DNA of 64,000 bases from CAVTBX01 sp963733135 (GTDB lineage: Bacteria > Actinomycetota > Thermoleophilia > Gaiellales > Gaiellaceae), in contig CAVTBX010000010.1 of assembly GCA_963733135.1 (NCBI GenBank), forward strand, positions 124,001 through 188,000, read 5' to 3'. The first letter of the stretch is position 1, and the number at the start of each line of letters is the position of its first letter. Below are positions 25,965-35,201 of the stretch, piece after piece. Under the pieces are notes generated by a model that searched no databases, was not told where the DNA came from, and saw only the letters and a program-made list of their open reading frames with translations. Both the position numbers and the translations under genes were made by a program.

Positions 25965-27281
25965 TTAAGACCAGGGGTAAGGCGAGTTCGACACCGGGTG
26001 GAGGTCGCCGGTCTCGAAGCGCTCGAAGCGGAACGGGTAGAGGAGGCTCGAGTGCTCGCCGACGAGCACCTTCGCCACCTCGCGGCCGACTCCGATCATC
26101 TTGTAGCCGTGGTTCGAGTCGAGGATCGCGTAGACGTTCGGCCGCAGGTAGTCGAAGACCGGGAAGTTGTCGGCTGTGAAGGCGCCGACGCCCCCCGATC
26201 GCGCCTGCTTGTAGAGCGGCCGGCATCCCTCGAAGCGGCTCATGGCGTGTGAGAGCGCCGCGCACCACATGTCCGGGAAGCCTGGGTCGACGTCGGTGGT
26301 CGACGGGTAGGGATCGAGCTCGATCTCCTCGCCCACCACGAGCGGGGAAGCCCCGCCCTGGACGCCGTGGCGGTCGCGCTTGAAGTAGATACCCCAGAGC
26401 TCGTGCGTCACGAGCTCCCCCTCGTCGGTGGTGAGCGGGGCGTCAGTGTCGAGGTGGATGACGGGCGGAGGCCCGCCGTCCGCGGTCGCGAAGGTGAGGG
26501 GGTCGACCGCGATCTCGCCCTCCTGGAGGTTCCAGTACGTCCACATCGGGCGGTCCTTGACGACGTCCCCGTCGGGTGTGCGCACGTCGATGGTCTCCGG
26601 AAGGTCGAGGAGTGCCCAGAAGTGCTTCGCCCACGGCCCAGGCGCGAGGATGAGCTGCTCCCCCACCTCCACCCGACCTTCGCTCGTCTCGAGCGCGATC
26701 ACCGAGCCGTCGGAGCCTGACTCGAGACCCACTACCTCCACGCCCGAGACCACCTGGACGCCCTCGGACTCGCACTTGCCGGCGAGGCCGCGAACGGAAT
26801 CGAGGTTGAAGGCAAAGCCGCCCTGGTGCTCGTGCAGGCACGCCGTCACGCCCTTTGCGCGCCAGTCGGGGAAGAGCTCCTTCATGTGCCGGTCGACCTC
26901 GGCTTCGCCGACGATGAACTCGGAGCGGTAGCCGATTCGCTCCTGTCGCTCGAACGTCGCGGCGAGGTCGCTCTCCTGCACCTCGGGGCCAAGCGCCATG
27001 TACCCGACGGGCTGGTAGGCGTAGGCCTCGGGATCCGACTCCCAGACCTCGACGCACGCCTGCATGAGCTCGCTCATGGCCGGCTGGAAGTAGTTGTTGC
27101 GGACGACGCCGCAGGCGATGCCGGAGGCGCCCGCCCCGGGACCGGTCTTGTCGAGGACGAGGATGTCGGCTCCAGAGCCCCCTCCCCGCGTCCTGAGTTC
27201 CCTCGCCAGGTGGTAGGCCGTCGAGAGGCCATGGATGCCGGCGCCGACGACGACGTAGGGCGCGGACGACGGTACGTGCAC
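25965..27281 (-). CDS. FAD-dependent amine oxidoreductase (DAO family, dimethylglycine/sarcosine-dehydrogenase-like)
   Basis: This 438-residue DAO-family flavoprotein starts with PYVVVGAGIHGLSTAYHLARE (residues 8-28). GASGIACGVVRNNYFQPAMSELM follows, reminiscent of SoxB and dimethylglycine dehydrogenase flavin domains. YLRPNVYAILDSNHGYKMIGVGREVAK at the C-terminus is the FAD-closing segment. It lacks its own folate domain. A GcvT-like protein is encoded nearby across the divergent iclR gene, which would supply one. GTG 27281 is chosen because GAGGAGG lies eight bases upstream and it leaves a normal Rossmann start. The substrate is probably a secondary or tertiary N-methyl amine; which one is not shown by the sequence. 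Confidence 0.78.
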   Translation of the reverse strand: MHVPSSAPYVVVGAGIHGLSTAYHLARELRTRGGGSGADILVLDKTGPGAGASGIACGVVRNNYFQPAMSELMQACVEVWESDPEAYAYQPVGYMALGPEVQESDLAATFERQERIGYRSEFIVGEAEVDRHMKELFPDWRAKGVTACLHEHQGGFAFNLDSVRGLAGKCESEGVQVVSGVEVVGLESGSDGSVIALETSEGRVEVGEQLILAPGPWAKHFWALLDLPETIDVRTPDGDVVKDRPMWTYWNLQEGEIAVDPLTFATADGGPPPVIHLDTDAPLTTDEGELVTHELWGIYFKRDRHGVQGGASPLVVGEEIELDPYPSTTDVDPGFPDMWCAALSHAMSRFEGCRPLYKQARSGGVGAFTADNFPVFDYLRPNVYAILDSNHGYKMIGVGREVAKVLVGEHSSLLYPFRFERFETGDLHPVSNSPYPWS

Positions 27282-27331
27282 TAGAATTGCCTCCTCGGCA
27301 ATGGCGTTTCCAAAATCGATCGGAGCGTAGC

Positions 27332-28106
27332 ATGAGCCGGACCGGGCAACCAGCCGTCCGCCAGGTTGCGGCGGTCGAACGCGCGCTCGCCGTTCTCGAC
27401 GCTCTAGCGAACGGCCAAGCCGAGCTCGGCACGAACGAAATCGCACGCCGAACGGGGATCAACGCGAGCACGGTTTCGAGGCTCCTCGCGACGCTCGCGA
27501 GCGCCGGATTCGTCGAGCACGTACCGTCGAGCGGCCGTTACCGGCTCGGCCTCCGCCTCCTCGAGCTCGGGAACGCAGTTCTCGGCCGCCTCGACCTGCG
27601 CGAGATCGCCCGCCCTCACCTCCAGGCGCTAGCCGCCCTGACCGGCGAGACCGCCACGCTCTCCGCACCCGGCGAGGGACATGCGGTGACGGTCGACTTC
27701 GTGCAGAGCCCGGCCACGGTTCAGAGTGTCGCGCGGCTCGGACGACCGAGCGTGGCGCATGCGACCGCGACCGGCAAGCTGCTGCTCGCCTTCGGCGGCT
27801 ACGCGCTGCCCGTGCAGCCAGAGCGGTACACGGATCAGCACGCTGACCGAGCCGAACGAGCTCCGGGCGGAGATCGAGCGCATCCGCGAGCGCGGCTACT
27901 CCGAGGCGGTCGGAGAACGCGAGGAAGGACTGCATGCGCTGGCCGCCCCGATCTGGGGGCAAGAGCGCGAGCTCGCCGGCATGCTCGGCGTGCAGGGGCC
28001 CGGTCATCGCTTCACGCAACAGGCGATGCGGGCTGCGCTCCCCGCCCTCCTGGAGCGCGCCGAGGCCCTGACCTCTGGCCTCGGCGGGCGCGCACCTGAT
28101 AGATAG
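27332..28106 (+). CDS. IclR-family transcriptional regulator (one frameshift)
   Basis: The N-terminal winged helix-turn-helix is clear: AVERALAVLDALANGQAELGTNEIARRTGINASTVSRLLATL near residues 10-52. An effector-binding IclR domain follows, including VARLGRPSVAHATATGKLLLA. An extra C near 27840 breaks the frame; without it the chain continues TLTEPNELRAEIERIRERGYSEAVGEREEGLHALAAPIW to TAG 28106, 257 residues, standard for IclR. It is divergent from the FAD oxidoreductase, with only 50 bases between the starts, and in line with the GcvT-like gene. It therefore probably regulates both. Confidence 0.88.
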
Positions 28107-28158
28107 GCGCCGACGGCGGCGGACCTACGCCGCTCAGAGATCCGGCGACGGAGGTGGC

Positions 28159-29265
28159 ATGAGCACCGACAACGGCATCATCCGGACGGCCTTCGACCGC
28201 GTGCAGCGCGAGGCGGGCTGCGAGTTCATGGACTGGGAGGGCTGGTACTGGCCGAGCACCTTCGGCGACGCCCACGGCGAGCATATGGCCGTCCGCGAGG
28301 ACGTGGGCGTGTGGGACGCATCGCCGCTTCGCAAGTGGGACTTCCGCGGCGCGGATGCTCTGGCCGCCGCCGATCGGATCTTCACGAACGACATGCTGGG
28401 CCTCGACGCCGGGCAGGTCCGCTACGCACCGTTCTGTGACGCGGACGGGAAGATGGTGGGCGACGGGACGGTCTTCAGGTTCGCAGACGACCACGCCTGG
28501 GTGATCACCGCACTCGACTCCGATCTTGACCACTTCAGGGAGGTTGTCGGAGACCTGAACGTCGAGATGACGCCGATTGCCGAGGAGCTGCCGCACGTCC
28601 AGTTTCAGGGCCCGCGCTCGCGTGAAGCGCTCTCCGAGCTGGTCGAGTCCGACGTGGCAAGCCTCCGCTATTTCCGGTTCTGGCCCGAAGAGGTCGAGGT
28701 CGGCGGCGTGCCGGCGTGGGTCTCCCGCACCGGCTACTCGGGGGAGCTCGGCTACGAGATCTTCTGTCGGCCCGATCGGGCCGAGGATCTCTGGGCCGTC
28801 CTCATGGGCACGGGCGCGACTCCCTACGGGCTCGCCGCGGTCGAGACGCTCCGGATCGAGTCAGGGCTGATCTTCATCGGCTACGACTACTTTCCGCACG
28901 AGACCGATCCGTTCGACATGTCGCTCGACAAGGTGATCGTCCTCGAGGCCGGCGAGGTCAACGGGCAGGCAGCGCTCGAGGAGACTGCGAAGAGCCCGCC
29001 CAAACGGCTCGTCAGCCTGGTCGTCGAAGGCAACGAGATGCCGGAGTACGGGGCGGCCCTGACCCTCCACGGAGAGCCCGTCGGGACGCTGACCAGTCCC
29101 TGTGAGAGCCCGACGCTCGCCCAGACGATCGGCCTGGCGGTTCTCGACGTGGCTCACGCAGCCGAAGGCAGCACCGTCGAGGTCGCCGTTGGCGAGGGGA
29201 CGACGCGTGCGACCGTGGAGACGATGCCGATCTACGACTTCGAGAAGTCACGCCCGCGCTCGTAG
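28159..29265 (+). CDS. GcvT-like folate-dependent aminomethyltransferase
   Basis: The 368-residue protein has the GcvT/DmdA fold. Visible stretches are GVWDASPLRKWDFRGADAL (near residue 50), a folate-domain core with SRTGYSGELGYEIFCRPDRAEDLW (near 194), and GLAAVETLRIESGLIFIGYDYFPHETDPF. The family moves a methylene or methyl group between an amine or sulfonium substrate and tetrahydrofolate. ATG 28159 follows GGAGGT. With the FAD oxidoreductase beyond iclR it could form a two-component dimethylglycine or sarcosine dehydrogenase. It is too divergent to be the glycine-cleavage T protein, and no gcvH or gcvP genes lie near it. Confidence 0.78.
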   Translation: MSTDNGIIRTAFDRVQREAGCEFMDWEGWYWPSTFGDAHGEHMAVREDVGVWDASPLRKWDFRGADALAAADRIFTNDMLGLDAGQVRYAPFCDADGKMVGDGTVFRFADDHAWVITALDSDLDHFREVVGDLNVEMTPIAEELPHVQFQGPRSREALSELVESDVASLRYFRFWPEEVEVGGVPAWVSRTGYSGELGYEIFCRPDRAEDLWAVLMGTGATPYGLAAVETLRIESGLIFIGYDYFPHETDPFDMSLDKVIVLEAGEVNGQAALEETAKSPPKRLVSLVVEGNEMPEYGAALTLHGEPVGTLTSPCESPTLAQTIGLAVLDVAHAAEGSTVEVAVGEGTTRATVETMPIYDFEKSRPRS

Positions 29266-29283
29266 CCGAAGCGCAAGCTCGGT

Positions 29284-29781
29284 CTAGATGGGCCCGCCGG
29301 CGAGCAGCTCGCGGAACGCCTTGTACTGGCCCGCCTTCCCGACGGTGACGAGCGTGTCTCCCTCTTGAACCACGTCCTGGGGCTGCGCGCCGGTCACGGG
29401 CTCGGGCTCTCGGAGGATTGCGATGATCGTGATGCCGGTTCGCGCCCGAAAGGCACAGTCGGCAAGGCTTCGGCCGATTGCCGGGCTTCCGTCCGGCACC
29501 TTGACCCACTCGATGAGAAGCTCGCCGAGCGCCATCTCGAGCTCCTCGACGATCTTCGGTCGCTCGTACGCGCCGCCGAGCACGGCGCCGAGCTGGCGAG
29601 CCTCGTCGTCGTCGAGCCTGATGACCGCGGTCGGGTCCTCGTCGTCCTCGCGACGGAAGAAGTAGATCTCCCGGTCGCCGTCGTTGTGGAGGATGATCGC
29701 AAGGCGGGAGCCCTCGCCGGTCCGGAATCCGTACTTGACGCCGACGCCGGGGAGGCGGGTCTCTCGGAGCTCGATGGTCAT
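29284..29781 (-). CDS. KhtT/AmhM-like regulatory subunit of a cation/proton antiporter
   Basis: The 165-residue protein begins MTIELRETRLPGVGVKYGF, the characteristic opening of KhtT-type subunits. It ends with a RCK-C (TrkA-C) domain: LIEWVKVPDGSPAIGRSLADCAFRARTGITIIAILRE and QEGDTLVTVGKAGQYKAFREL. Such subunits gate the partner CPA2 antiporter in response to nucleotides or ammonium. ATG overlaps the neighbouring antiporter stop by 4 bases (order: antiporter first on the minus strand, then this gene). It lies tail-to-tail with the GcvT-like gene. Confidence 0.85.
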   Translation of the reverse strand: MTIELRETRLPGVGVKYGFRTGEGSRLAIILHNDGDREIYFFRREDDEDPTAVIRLDDDEARQLGAVLGGAYERPKIVEELEMALGELLIEWVKVPDGSPAIGRSLADCAFRARTGITIIAILREPEPVTGAQPQDVVQEGDTLVTVGKAGQYKAFRELLAGGPI

Positions 29782-30977
29782 GGCACCCCCTTCTCGGTAA
29801 GTCTAGGTCGTGGGCTACGCGGCCCGAACAGCGTCCGGCCGATCCGCTTCGACTCCTTCATGAGCACGATGCCGAGCGTGGCGGTGGCGAGCACGTAGAG
29901 GCCGGCGAAGGCGGCCAGGTCGCCCTGCACGGCGTCCGGCACGTCCGGGTTCTCGGCCGCGATCTGCGCGAGGATGATCGTGAACTCGCCGTGCGCGATG
30001 AGCGCCACGCCGGCGTTCAGCGACTGCCGCTTGGTGAAGCCCCCGACCCGCCCGGCCAGGTAGCCGGCGAGCGTCTTCCCGAACAGGGTGAGCGGCACGG
30101 CCAGCGCGAGCATCCAGCCGACGCGCCCGAACTCGCCGAGGTCGATGGAGAGGCCGAACACGAAGAAGAAGAGAGCGCCGAAGAGGTCGCGCAGGCTGAA
30201 GAAGCGCTCCTCGATCTCGTCCCGCGCGTTCGTTCCCGCGAGGACGATGCCGGCCATGAGGGCCCCGATGGCCTCGGAGAGCCCGAGCGCCTCGCCCAGA
30301 GCCGCCATACCGACCAGGAACGCGAACACGCCGAGCAGGAAGAACTCGCGCGGTAGCCGGTCGAGCGCCCGATCGATGAGGCGCGGCAGCCAGCGCGACG
30401 CGGCCAGCCCGAGGCCGACGAAGCCCATCACCTTCCCGATCAGCGCGAGCGTCGGGCCGATCTCCCCTCCGCCGCCGCCCGCGAAGCCGAGCATGAACGC
30501 GATCGCGAGATCCTCGAAGACGAGGATCGCCAGGATGAGGTCGGTCTCGTCGTCAGCGAGCCGTCGGAAGTCGATTAGGCCCTTGACGGTGACGGCACTC
30601 GACGACACGTAGACCGCCGCCGCCAGGATCAGCGCACCGAGCGACGGGCCGAACGCGGCGAGCCCGATGACGAGGCCGAGCCCGAGATTGACGACGAGGT
30701 CGATGCTGCCGCCCACGCCGATGTGGCGGGTGGAGGCGAGAACGCGGTCGATCGAGAACTCGAGCCCGAGGAAGAAGAGGAGCGCGACGATGCCGATCTG
30801 GGCCACGAACTCGGTCACCTCGGACGGCTCGACGAGGCTGAAGAGCTCAGGTGGATTCGGGCCGAGCAGGATTCCCGCTGCGAGGTAGGCCGGGATAGCG
30901 GAGAGCCCGAACCGGCTCGCGACGAGCCCGAGGACGGCCAGCAGGGCGACGGTTGCGGCTAGCTCCTCGAGCGTCAT
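29778..30977 (-). CDS. CPA2 monovalent cation/proton antiporter (KhtU/AmhT-like)
   Basis: This 399-residue integral membrane protein has about 12 helices and the KefB-type transporter domain: LVASRFGLSAIPAYLAAGILLGP, IVALLFFLGLEFSI, VSSSAVTVKGL, and a C-terminal VALIAHGEFTIILAQIA. It ends without a fused RCK-N domain, like KhtU and AmhT, which instead use a separate regulatory subunit, here encoded next. AmhT-type systems export K+ and NH4+. In a cluster that releases ammonium from amines, that is a plausible role, but cation specificity cannot be read from the sequence. Confidence 0.86.
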   Translation of the reverse strand: MTLEELAATVALLAVLGLVASRFGLSAIPAYLAAGILLGPNPPELFSLVEPSEVTEFVAQIGIVALLFFLGLEFSIDRVLASTRHIGVGGSIDLVVNLGLGLVIGLAAFGPSLGALILAAAVYVSSSAVTVKGLIDFRRLADDETDLILAILVFEDLAIAFMLGFAGGGGGEIGPTLALIGKVMGFVGLGLAASRWLPRLIDRALDRLPREFFLLGVFAFLVGMAALGEALGLSEAIGALMAGIVLAGTNARDEIEERFFSLRDLFGALFFFVFGLSIDLGEFGRVGWMLALAVPLTLFGKTLAGYLAGRVGGFTKRQSLNAGVALIAHGEFTIILAQIAAENPDVPDAVQGDLAAFAGLYVLATATLGIVLMKESKRIGRTLFGPRSPRPRLTEKGVP

Positions 30978-31086
30978 CTAGCCGCCCGCCTTCGCGCCCG
31001 TCGAAGCAGAACGCCTTCTGGACAACCAGATATCCACCCGTCTAGCATCGCGCAGCTGTCCTGGGAGTGCGACGAAGGGAGTCCGG

Positions 31087-31875
31087 ATGCCCGAAGGACA
31101 AGCGGGGCGCTGTGCGGGCAAGGCGGGCGTCGTCACCGGCGTCTCCCGCGGCCTCGGGCGCGAGGTCCTCCTGACCCTGTGCCGCGAGGGGGCGAGCGTC
31201 CTTGGGCTGGCCCGGGACGCCGAAGCAGGCAATCACACGGCGGGCGAGGCCGCAGCTGCCGGCGGCCGGGCGCGCTTCCGGCAGGGAGATGTTCGGCGCG
31301 AGGAGGACATCGTCTCTGCGATCGACCAGTGCCGGGAGGAGTTCGGCGCGCTCGACTTCGTCGTCGCGAACGCAGGCATCCTCGGCGAGGGGCGCCTCCA
31401 CGAGACGACGAACGAGCAGTGGGACGACCTCGTCGCGACACACCTGACCGGCGCATTCTGGACCTGCAAGCACGCGGTCTCCGCGATGCGCGAGAGTGGA
31501 CGCGGCGGCTCGATCGTGACTATCGGCTCCATTCTCTCGTTCACGGGCGACGGCTACCTGGCCGCGTACACAGCGATGAAGTCAGGTGTCCTCGGCCTGA
31601 CCAAGGCGATCGCGATCGACTACGCAGCGGACGGGATTCGGTGCAACTGCGTGTGCCCCGGGGACATGGAGACGCCGATGATTCAGCAGTACTTCGACGG
31701 AACCGAGGATGCGGCGGCCGCCCGCACCGAGATGGAGGACGCATACCCCGGCAAGCGGATCGCGGGCCCGGACGAGGTCGCAGCCGCCGTCGTCTTCCTG
31801 GTCTCCGACGAGTCGTCGTTCGTGAATGGAGCGCCGATCCTCGTGGACGGCGGGCTCACTGCGAAGACCTACTGA
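31087..31875 (+). CDS. Short-chain dehydrogenase/reductase (SDR)
   Basis: A classical 262-residue SDR. The cofactor motif TGVSRGLGREV begins near residue 18, VANAGILGEG is near 96, and the catalytic serine lies in TIGSILSF with YTAMKSG giving the Tyr-xxx-Lys pair near residues 160-164. The C-terminal VSDESSFVNGAPILVDGG is standard. The substrate is unknown. The last 7 bases overlap the end of the convergent Usp gene. Nothing in the immediate context ties it to the amine pathways. Confidence 0.87.
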   Translation: MPEGQAGRCAGKAGVVTGVSRGLGREVLLTLCREGASVLGLARDAEAGNHTAGEAAAAGGRARFRQGDVRREEDIVSAIDQCREEFGALDFVVANAGILGEGRLHETTNEQWDDLVATHLTGAFWTCKHAVSAMRESGRGGSIVTIGSILSFTGDGYLAAYTAMKSGVLGLTKAIAIDYAADGIRCNCVCPGDMETPMIQQYFDGTEDAAAARTEMEDAYPGKRIAGPDEVAAAVVFLVSDESSFVNGAPILVDGGLTAKTY

Positions 31876-32348
31876 GGCGCTGGCGGAAGCCAGACGAGGC
31901 AGGAGACTCGATCGGCGATCTTCCTCGCGGCCTTCCGATAGGCGCGCGGCTTCAGCTCCGTTCTGTCCGGTCCGAAGACGAGCAGGCCCGGCTCCCGTTC
32001 GGCCACGAGCTCGAGGAGGGCGTCGATGGGGTGCGGGCTCTTGACCCGCAAGCGCTCGACCCTGACTCCAAGGGAGCACGCAAGCGCCGCTGGTTCGCCC
32101 AAGGCCTCCACGAGCTCGGGACGCGCGGTCATCTGGTCGTAGCCGAGCATGATGCACCGCGGCATGAACTCCAGCTCGACGACATTGACGACGACGAGCG
32201 GCTGCCCCGCCTCCACCGCGGCGTCAACGGCGAACTCGGCCGCCCGCGGATCGAACGGGACTGCGAGCGTCGCCAGCATGACCGGCCGCGTCTCGCGCGC
32301 GAGCGTGCCACTTGCCTCCTGAGGTTGTGCGCGGCGGACCTTCAGCAT
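31869..32348 (-). CDS. Universal-stress-protein-like protein (module copy 1)
   Basis: About 159 residues with a Usp-like alpha/beta fold: TRPVMLATLAVPFDPRAAEFAVDAAVEAG, then LLELVAEREPGLLVFGPDR and ADRVSCLVWLPP at the end. It closely parallels the protein at 43681-44145 (shared VML.TL.VPFD.RA, GLLVFG.DR and CLVW). ATG at 32348 lies two bases after the stop of the zinc-ribbon membrane gene, so the pair is co-translated. The usual ATP-binding glycine motif of UspA is not obvious. Function is unknown; linkage to permeases suggests regulation of transport. Confidence 0.72.
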   Translation of the reverse strand: MLKVRRAQPQEASGTLARETRPVMLATLAVPFDPRAAEFAVDAAVEAGQPLVVVNVVELEFMPRCIMLGYDQMTARPELVEALGEPAALACSLGVRVERLRVKSPHPIDALLELVAEREPGLLVFGPDRTELKPRAYRKAARKIADRVSCLVWLPPAPQ

Positions 32349-32349
32349 G

Positions 32350-32703
32350 TCATTCGGGATGAAGCTCCCAGCGCGGCGCATCGTGGGCCGCACGCCGCAC
32401 CTTGCGCCGCCAGAACGGCAGGTAGACAAAGAGCCAGACTGCTGCAGCAAGCGGCGCCAAGAAGATGAAGCTCGCGCTGACGAAGACGATGAGCGGGACG
32501 AAAACCGCCGCGGCGGCCAGCGCGAAGCCGAGCACCTCGAGCCGAAAACGACGCATGCTCCTGAGCAGCCCCTCGTACTCGACCGCCGGTATCTGCTCGG
32601 TGTTCCAGCGACGGCCGCAGCGTTCGCACTGCCACCGCGCGCCGTAGGCGACCTCTTTCGTCTCCCCGCACTCGCACGCAATCGTAATCGGGGGTGGCTT
32701 CAT
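32350..32703 (-). CDS. Zinc-ribbon membrane protein (module copy 1)
   Basis: This 117-residue protein begins MKPPPITIACECGETKEVAY, with CECGE and CERCG forming a likely zinc ribbon in residues 10-35. Two transmembrane helices follow (VLGFALAAAAVFVPLIVFVS and FLAPLAAAVWLFVYLPFW) and a short basic tail. It has the same length and plan as the protein at 43331-43684. It is divergent from the APC permease at 32818 with 114 bases between starts, and upstream of the Usp gene. I know of no named family for it. Confidence 0.7.
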   Translation of the reverse strand: MKPPPITIACECGETKEVAYGARWQCERCGRRWNTEQIPAVEYEGLLRSMRRFRLEVLGFALAAAAVFVPLIVFVSASFIFLAPLAAAVWLFVYLPFWRRKVRRAAHDAPRWELHPE

Positions 32704-32817
32704 CGATGTCGATTGTATTTGCCTGCTCCGGGCGAAGCTCGAACGCATTGAAACCGTCCGTTGCCGCTGGTACGGTCGGCCACCGCCGGGCAGGAATCGA
32801 GCGACAAGGAGGCTGGA

Positions 32818-34335
32818 GTGGCGCAAGCAGTCGTCGAGGAACGACATCTCGTCAAGACCCTCCGGTGGTACGACGGGTTCGTGATCGCCCTCGCCAACCC
32901 CGGCTTCCTGCTCGGATCACTCGGCTACTCGGTCGGCGACCTCGGCGGCTGGGGCGCCGTGATGCTCTGGGCCTTTACGGCCGCGATGATCATTCCGGTG
33001 ATGGTTCTCTACTCCGAGCTCGCCGCCATGTTCCCGAACAAGTCGGGCGGCTTCCCGCTCTACGCGAACGAGGGGTGGCGCAAGTACACGACGCTCGTCG
33101 GACCGATCGCGACGTTCGGTTACTGGATCGGCTGGTCGGTCGTGCTCTCCTTCCTCGGCCTCTTCTCCGGACAGATCATCCAGGCGACGTGGTTTCCCGA
33201 TGAGCCGTTCGGCACGCAGCCGTTCGGCGGCGCTGCGGGAGAGGGCTACTTCAGCACCGGCGCTGTCGACGTCGGGCTCCCGCACCTGATCGCGATCGGC
33301 CTGATCCTGGCCGTCTGGCTCTTCAACGTCTTCGGCACCCGCGTCGGGGTCACGTTCGGCTACCTCGCAGGGATCCTGCTCATGATCCCGCTCTTCTGCT
33401 TCATGTTCCTGCCGTTCCTGAACGGCGACTTCAACTCCGACAACCTCACCTACGCGCTGAACGACGGGGGCCTGGCGTGGGGCGGATGGCAGCTGGCGCT
33501 CGTCTGGATCTGGCTGATGATCTGGTCGGCGGGCGGGGTCGACGCCTGCGCGACCTTCGCGCCGGAGTACAAGGACACGGTGCGCGACACGAGACGCGCG
33601 CTCCTGTCCGCCGCGGTCTTCTCGCTCATCGTCTACACACTCCTGCCGCTCGGCGTGGTCGGCGGCGTCGGAGAGGAGACGGTTGCCGCGTTCGACTACG
33701 TCGGCGCGCTGAACCAGCTCGTCGGCTCGACAGCTACCGACTTCTTCGTGGTCGTGATCGTTGCGAGCTTCATCATCTCTATGAACACGGCGACCGCCGA
33801 CGGTGGCCGCGCCCTCTTCGGGATCTCCCGCGACGGGTTGACCATCAAGCAGCTCGGCACCCTCAATCGCTTCCGCGTGCCAGGTGTCGCAATGACACTG
33901 GATATGGGGATCAACGTCATATTCGTGCTCTTCATCGGGAACATCTTCGGAATCCTCGCCGCCAGCAACATCGGCTACGTCCTCGCGCACGTCTTCGCGC
34001 TCTCCGGCTACGTGCTCCTGCGAAAAGACAGGCCAGAGTGGCCGCGACCGATCAGGCTTCCGCCGGTCTGGACAGGGGTCGCGGCCGTCCTCTGCGGGAT
34101 GTTCGTCATCTTCACCATCGTCGGCGTCGGGTGGTTCCAGACCGCTGCGGGTGGCTACGGAGGCACGAAGGAGAAGCTCATCGGGTTCGGCGTCCTCGCA
34201 GCGTCGCTCCTGCTCTTCTTCTTCCGGCGCCTCGTGCAGGATCGCGAGAAGATCCACTGGCGTGAGGAGACGCCAACCATGCCTGACGCAGAGACGAGGC
34301 GCGAGGCAACGGCCGCGGCGACTCCCGTGACCTAG
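32818..34335 (+). CDS. APC-superfamily amine/amino acid permease (module copy 1)
   Basis: A 505-residue permease with about 12 helices. Near the start are KTLRWYDGFVIALANPGFLL and AMFPNKSGGFPLYANEGW. Later are CATFAPEYKDTVRDTRRALL, SMNTATADGGRALFGISRDG and TIKQLGTLNRFRVP. These blocks recur in the permease at 41673-43255, so the two are paralogues. GTG 32818 follows AAGGAGG. The substrate is unknown; amines or amino acids are expected in this context. It ends 5 bases before the convergent EamA gene. Confidence 0.86.
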   Translation: MAQAVVEERHLVKTLRWYDGFVIALANPGFLLGSLGYSVGDLGGWGAVMLWAFTAAMIIPVMVLYSELAAMFPNKSGGFPLYANEGWRKYTTLVGPIATFGYWIGWSVVLSFLGLFSGQIIQATWFPDEPFGTQPFGGAAGEGYFSTGAVDVGLPHLIAIGLILAVWLFNVFGTRVGVTFGYLAGILLMIPLFCFMFLPFLNGDFNSDNLTYALNDGGLAWGGWQLALVWIWLMIWSAGGVDACATFAPEYKDTVRDTRRALLSAAVFSLIVYTLLPLGVVGGVGEETVAAFDYVGALNQLVGSTATDFFVVVIVASFIISMNTATADGGRALFGISRDGLTIKQLGTLNRFRVPGVAMTLDMGINVIFVLFIGNIFGILAASNIGYVLAHVFALSGYVLLRKDRPEWPRPIRLPPVWTGVAAVLCGMFVIFTIVGVGWFQTAAGGYGGTKEKLIGFGVLAASLLLFFFRRLVQDREKIHWREETPTMPDAETRREATAAATPVT

Positions 34336-34340
34336 CCCCG

Positions 34341-35201
34341 CTAGGCGACAAGGCCGAGGAGGACGAGCCCCGCGATCACACAAGCGACGCCGCCCCATTG
34401 GAGGCGCGCCGGCCGCTCGTGCATGAGGAGCACGCCGAGCGCGATCGGCACCACCGAGTATGGGGCGGCCGCAGTCGCGACGACCGTGGTGTCGGCGTGG
34501 CGGACTCCGAAGTTGAACGCGACATAGCCGACCGTGTCGACGACGGCGATGAAGACGATCATCCAGATAAGGCTCGGAGGCCGGAGCGGCAGGCGCCACT
34601 GGCCCGCCTGCACAGCGGTTCCAAGGATGAAGAGCGTCGAGAAGGCTCGGGCAAGGAAGATCGGCACGAGCCAGCCGTACTCGTCGGTGAAGTACGCGAC
34701 GCCGTAGACGAACACGCCGATCAGGACCGCCGTCAGGAGCGCGAGGATCAGCCCCACGGCCGCCAGGCGCTCGATGGCGCGCATCTGCCTCAGGTCGGAG
34801 GAAGCGAGCAGCACTCCGAGGAGGACGACGGCTACCGCGAGCGCCTCGCCCCCGGAGAGCCGCTCGCCCGAGATGAGGACCGCGCAGATGACCGTGACGG
34901 CCGCATAGGCCGAGACGATCGGGCTCACGATCGAGATTGGACCGATCGCCAGCGCTCGGTAGAACGCGAGATACGAGAGCCAGCCGAGCGCTCCGATGAA
35001 GCCGAACCACACCAGGTCGCCGGCGCTCACGTCTCCTAGCCCGTCGCCCGAGGCGAAGACGACGACGGCGAGCAGCGCAGTCGCGATGAGGTGGAAGCCG
35101 AGCACCACCCGCAGAGCGCCCGTGCGCCGGGAGGCCAGCGCAGCGAAGTAATCGGCCAGCCCCCACGACAGGGCGGCCGCGAGGCCGAGCGCGATTCCCA
35201 T
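34341..35201 (-). CDS. EamA/DMT-family transporter
   Basis: The 286-residue protein has about ten transmembrane helices in two EamA repeats. It starts MGIALGLAAALSWGLADYFAALASRRTG, and the second half includes IWMIVFIAVVDTVGYVAFNFGVRHADTTVVATAAAPYSVVPIAL. DMT exporters of this kind move amino acids or other small metabolites. Its ATG follows directly on the stop of the PuuD-like gene (35202), so both are in one minus-strand operon. Substrate unknown. Confidence 0.86.
   Translation of the reverse strand: MGIALGLAAALSWGLADYFAALASRRTGALRVVLGFHLIATALLAVVVFASGDGLGDVSAGDLVWFGFIGALGWLSYLAFYRALAIGPISIVSPIVSAYAAVTVICAVLISGERLSGGEALAVAVVLLGVLLASSDLRQMRAIERLAAVGLILALLTAVLIGVFVYGVAYFTDEYGWLVPIFLARAFSTLFILGTAVQAGQWRLPLRPPSLIWMIVFIAVVDTVGYVAFNFGVRHADTTVVATAAAPYSVVPIALGVLLMHERPARLQWGGVACVIAGLVLLGLVA

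Noticed and set aside
32917..35166. 749-codon open frame on the minus strand
   Set aside because: It runs antisense to the permease and out of frame over the EamA gene; composition is arginine/aspartate-rich shadow sequence.
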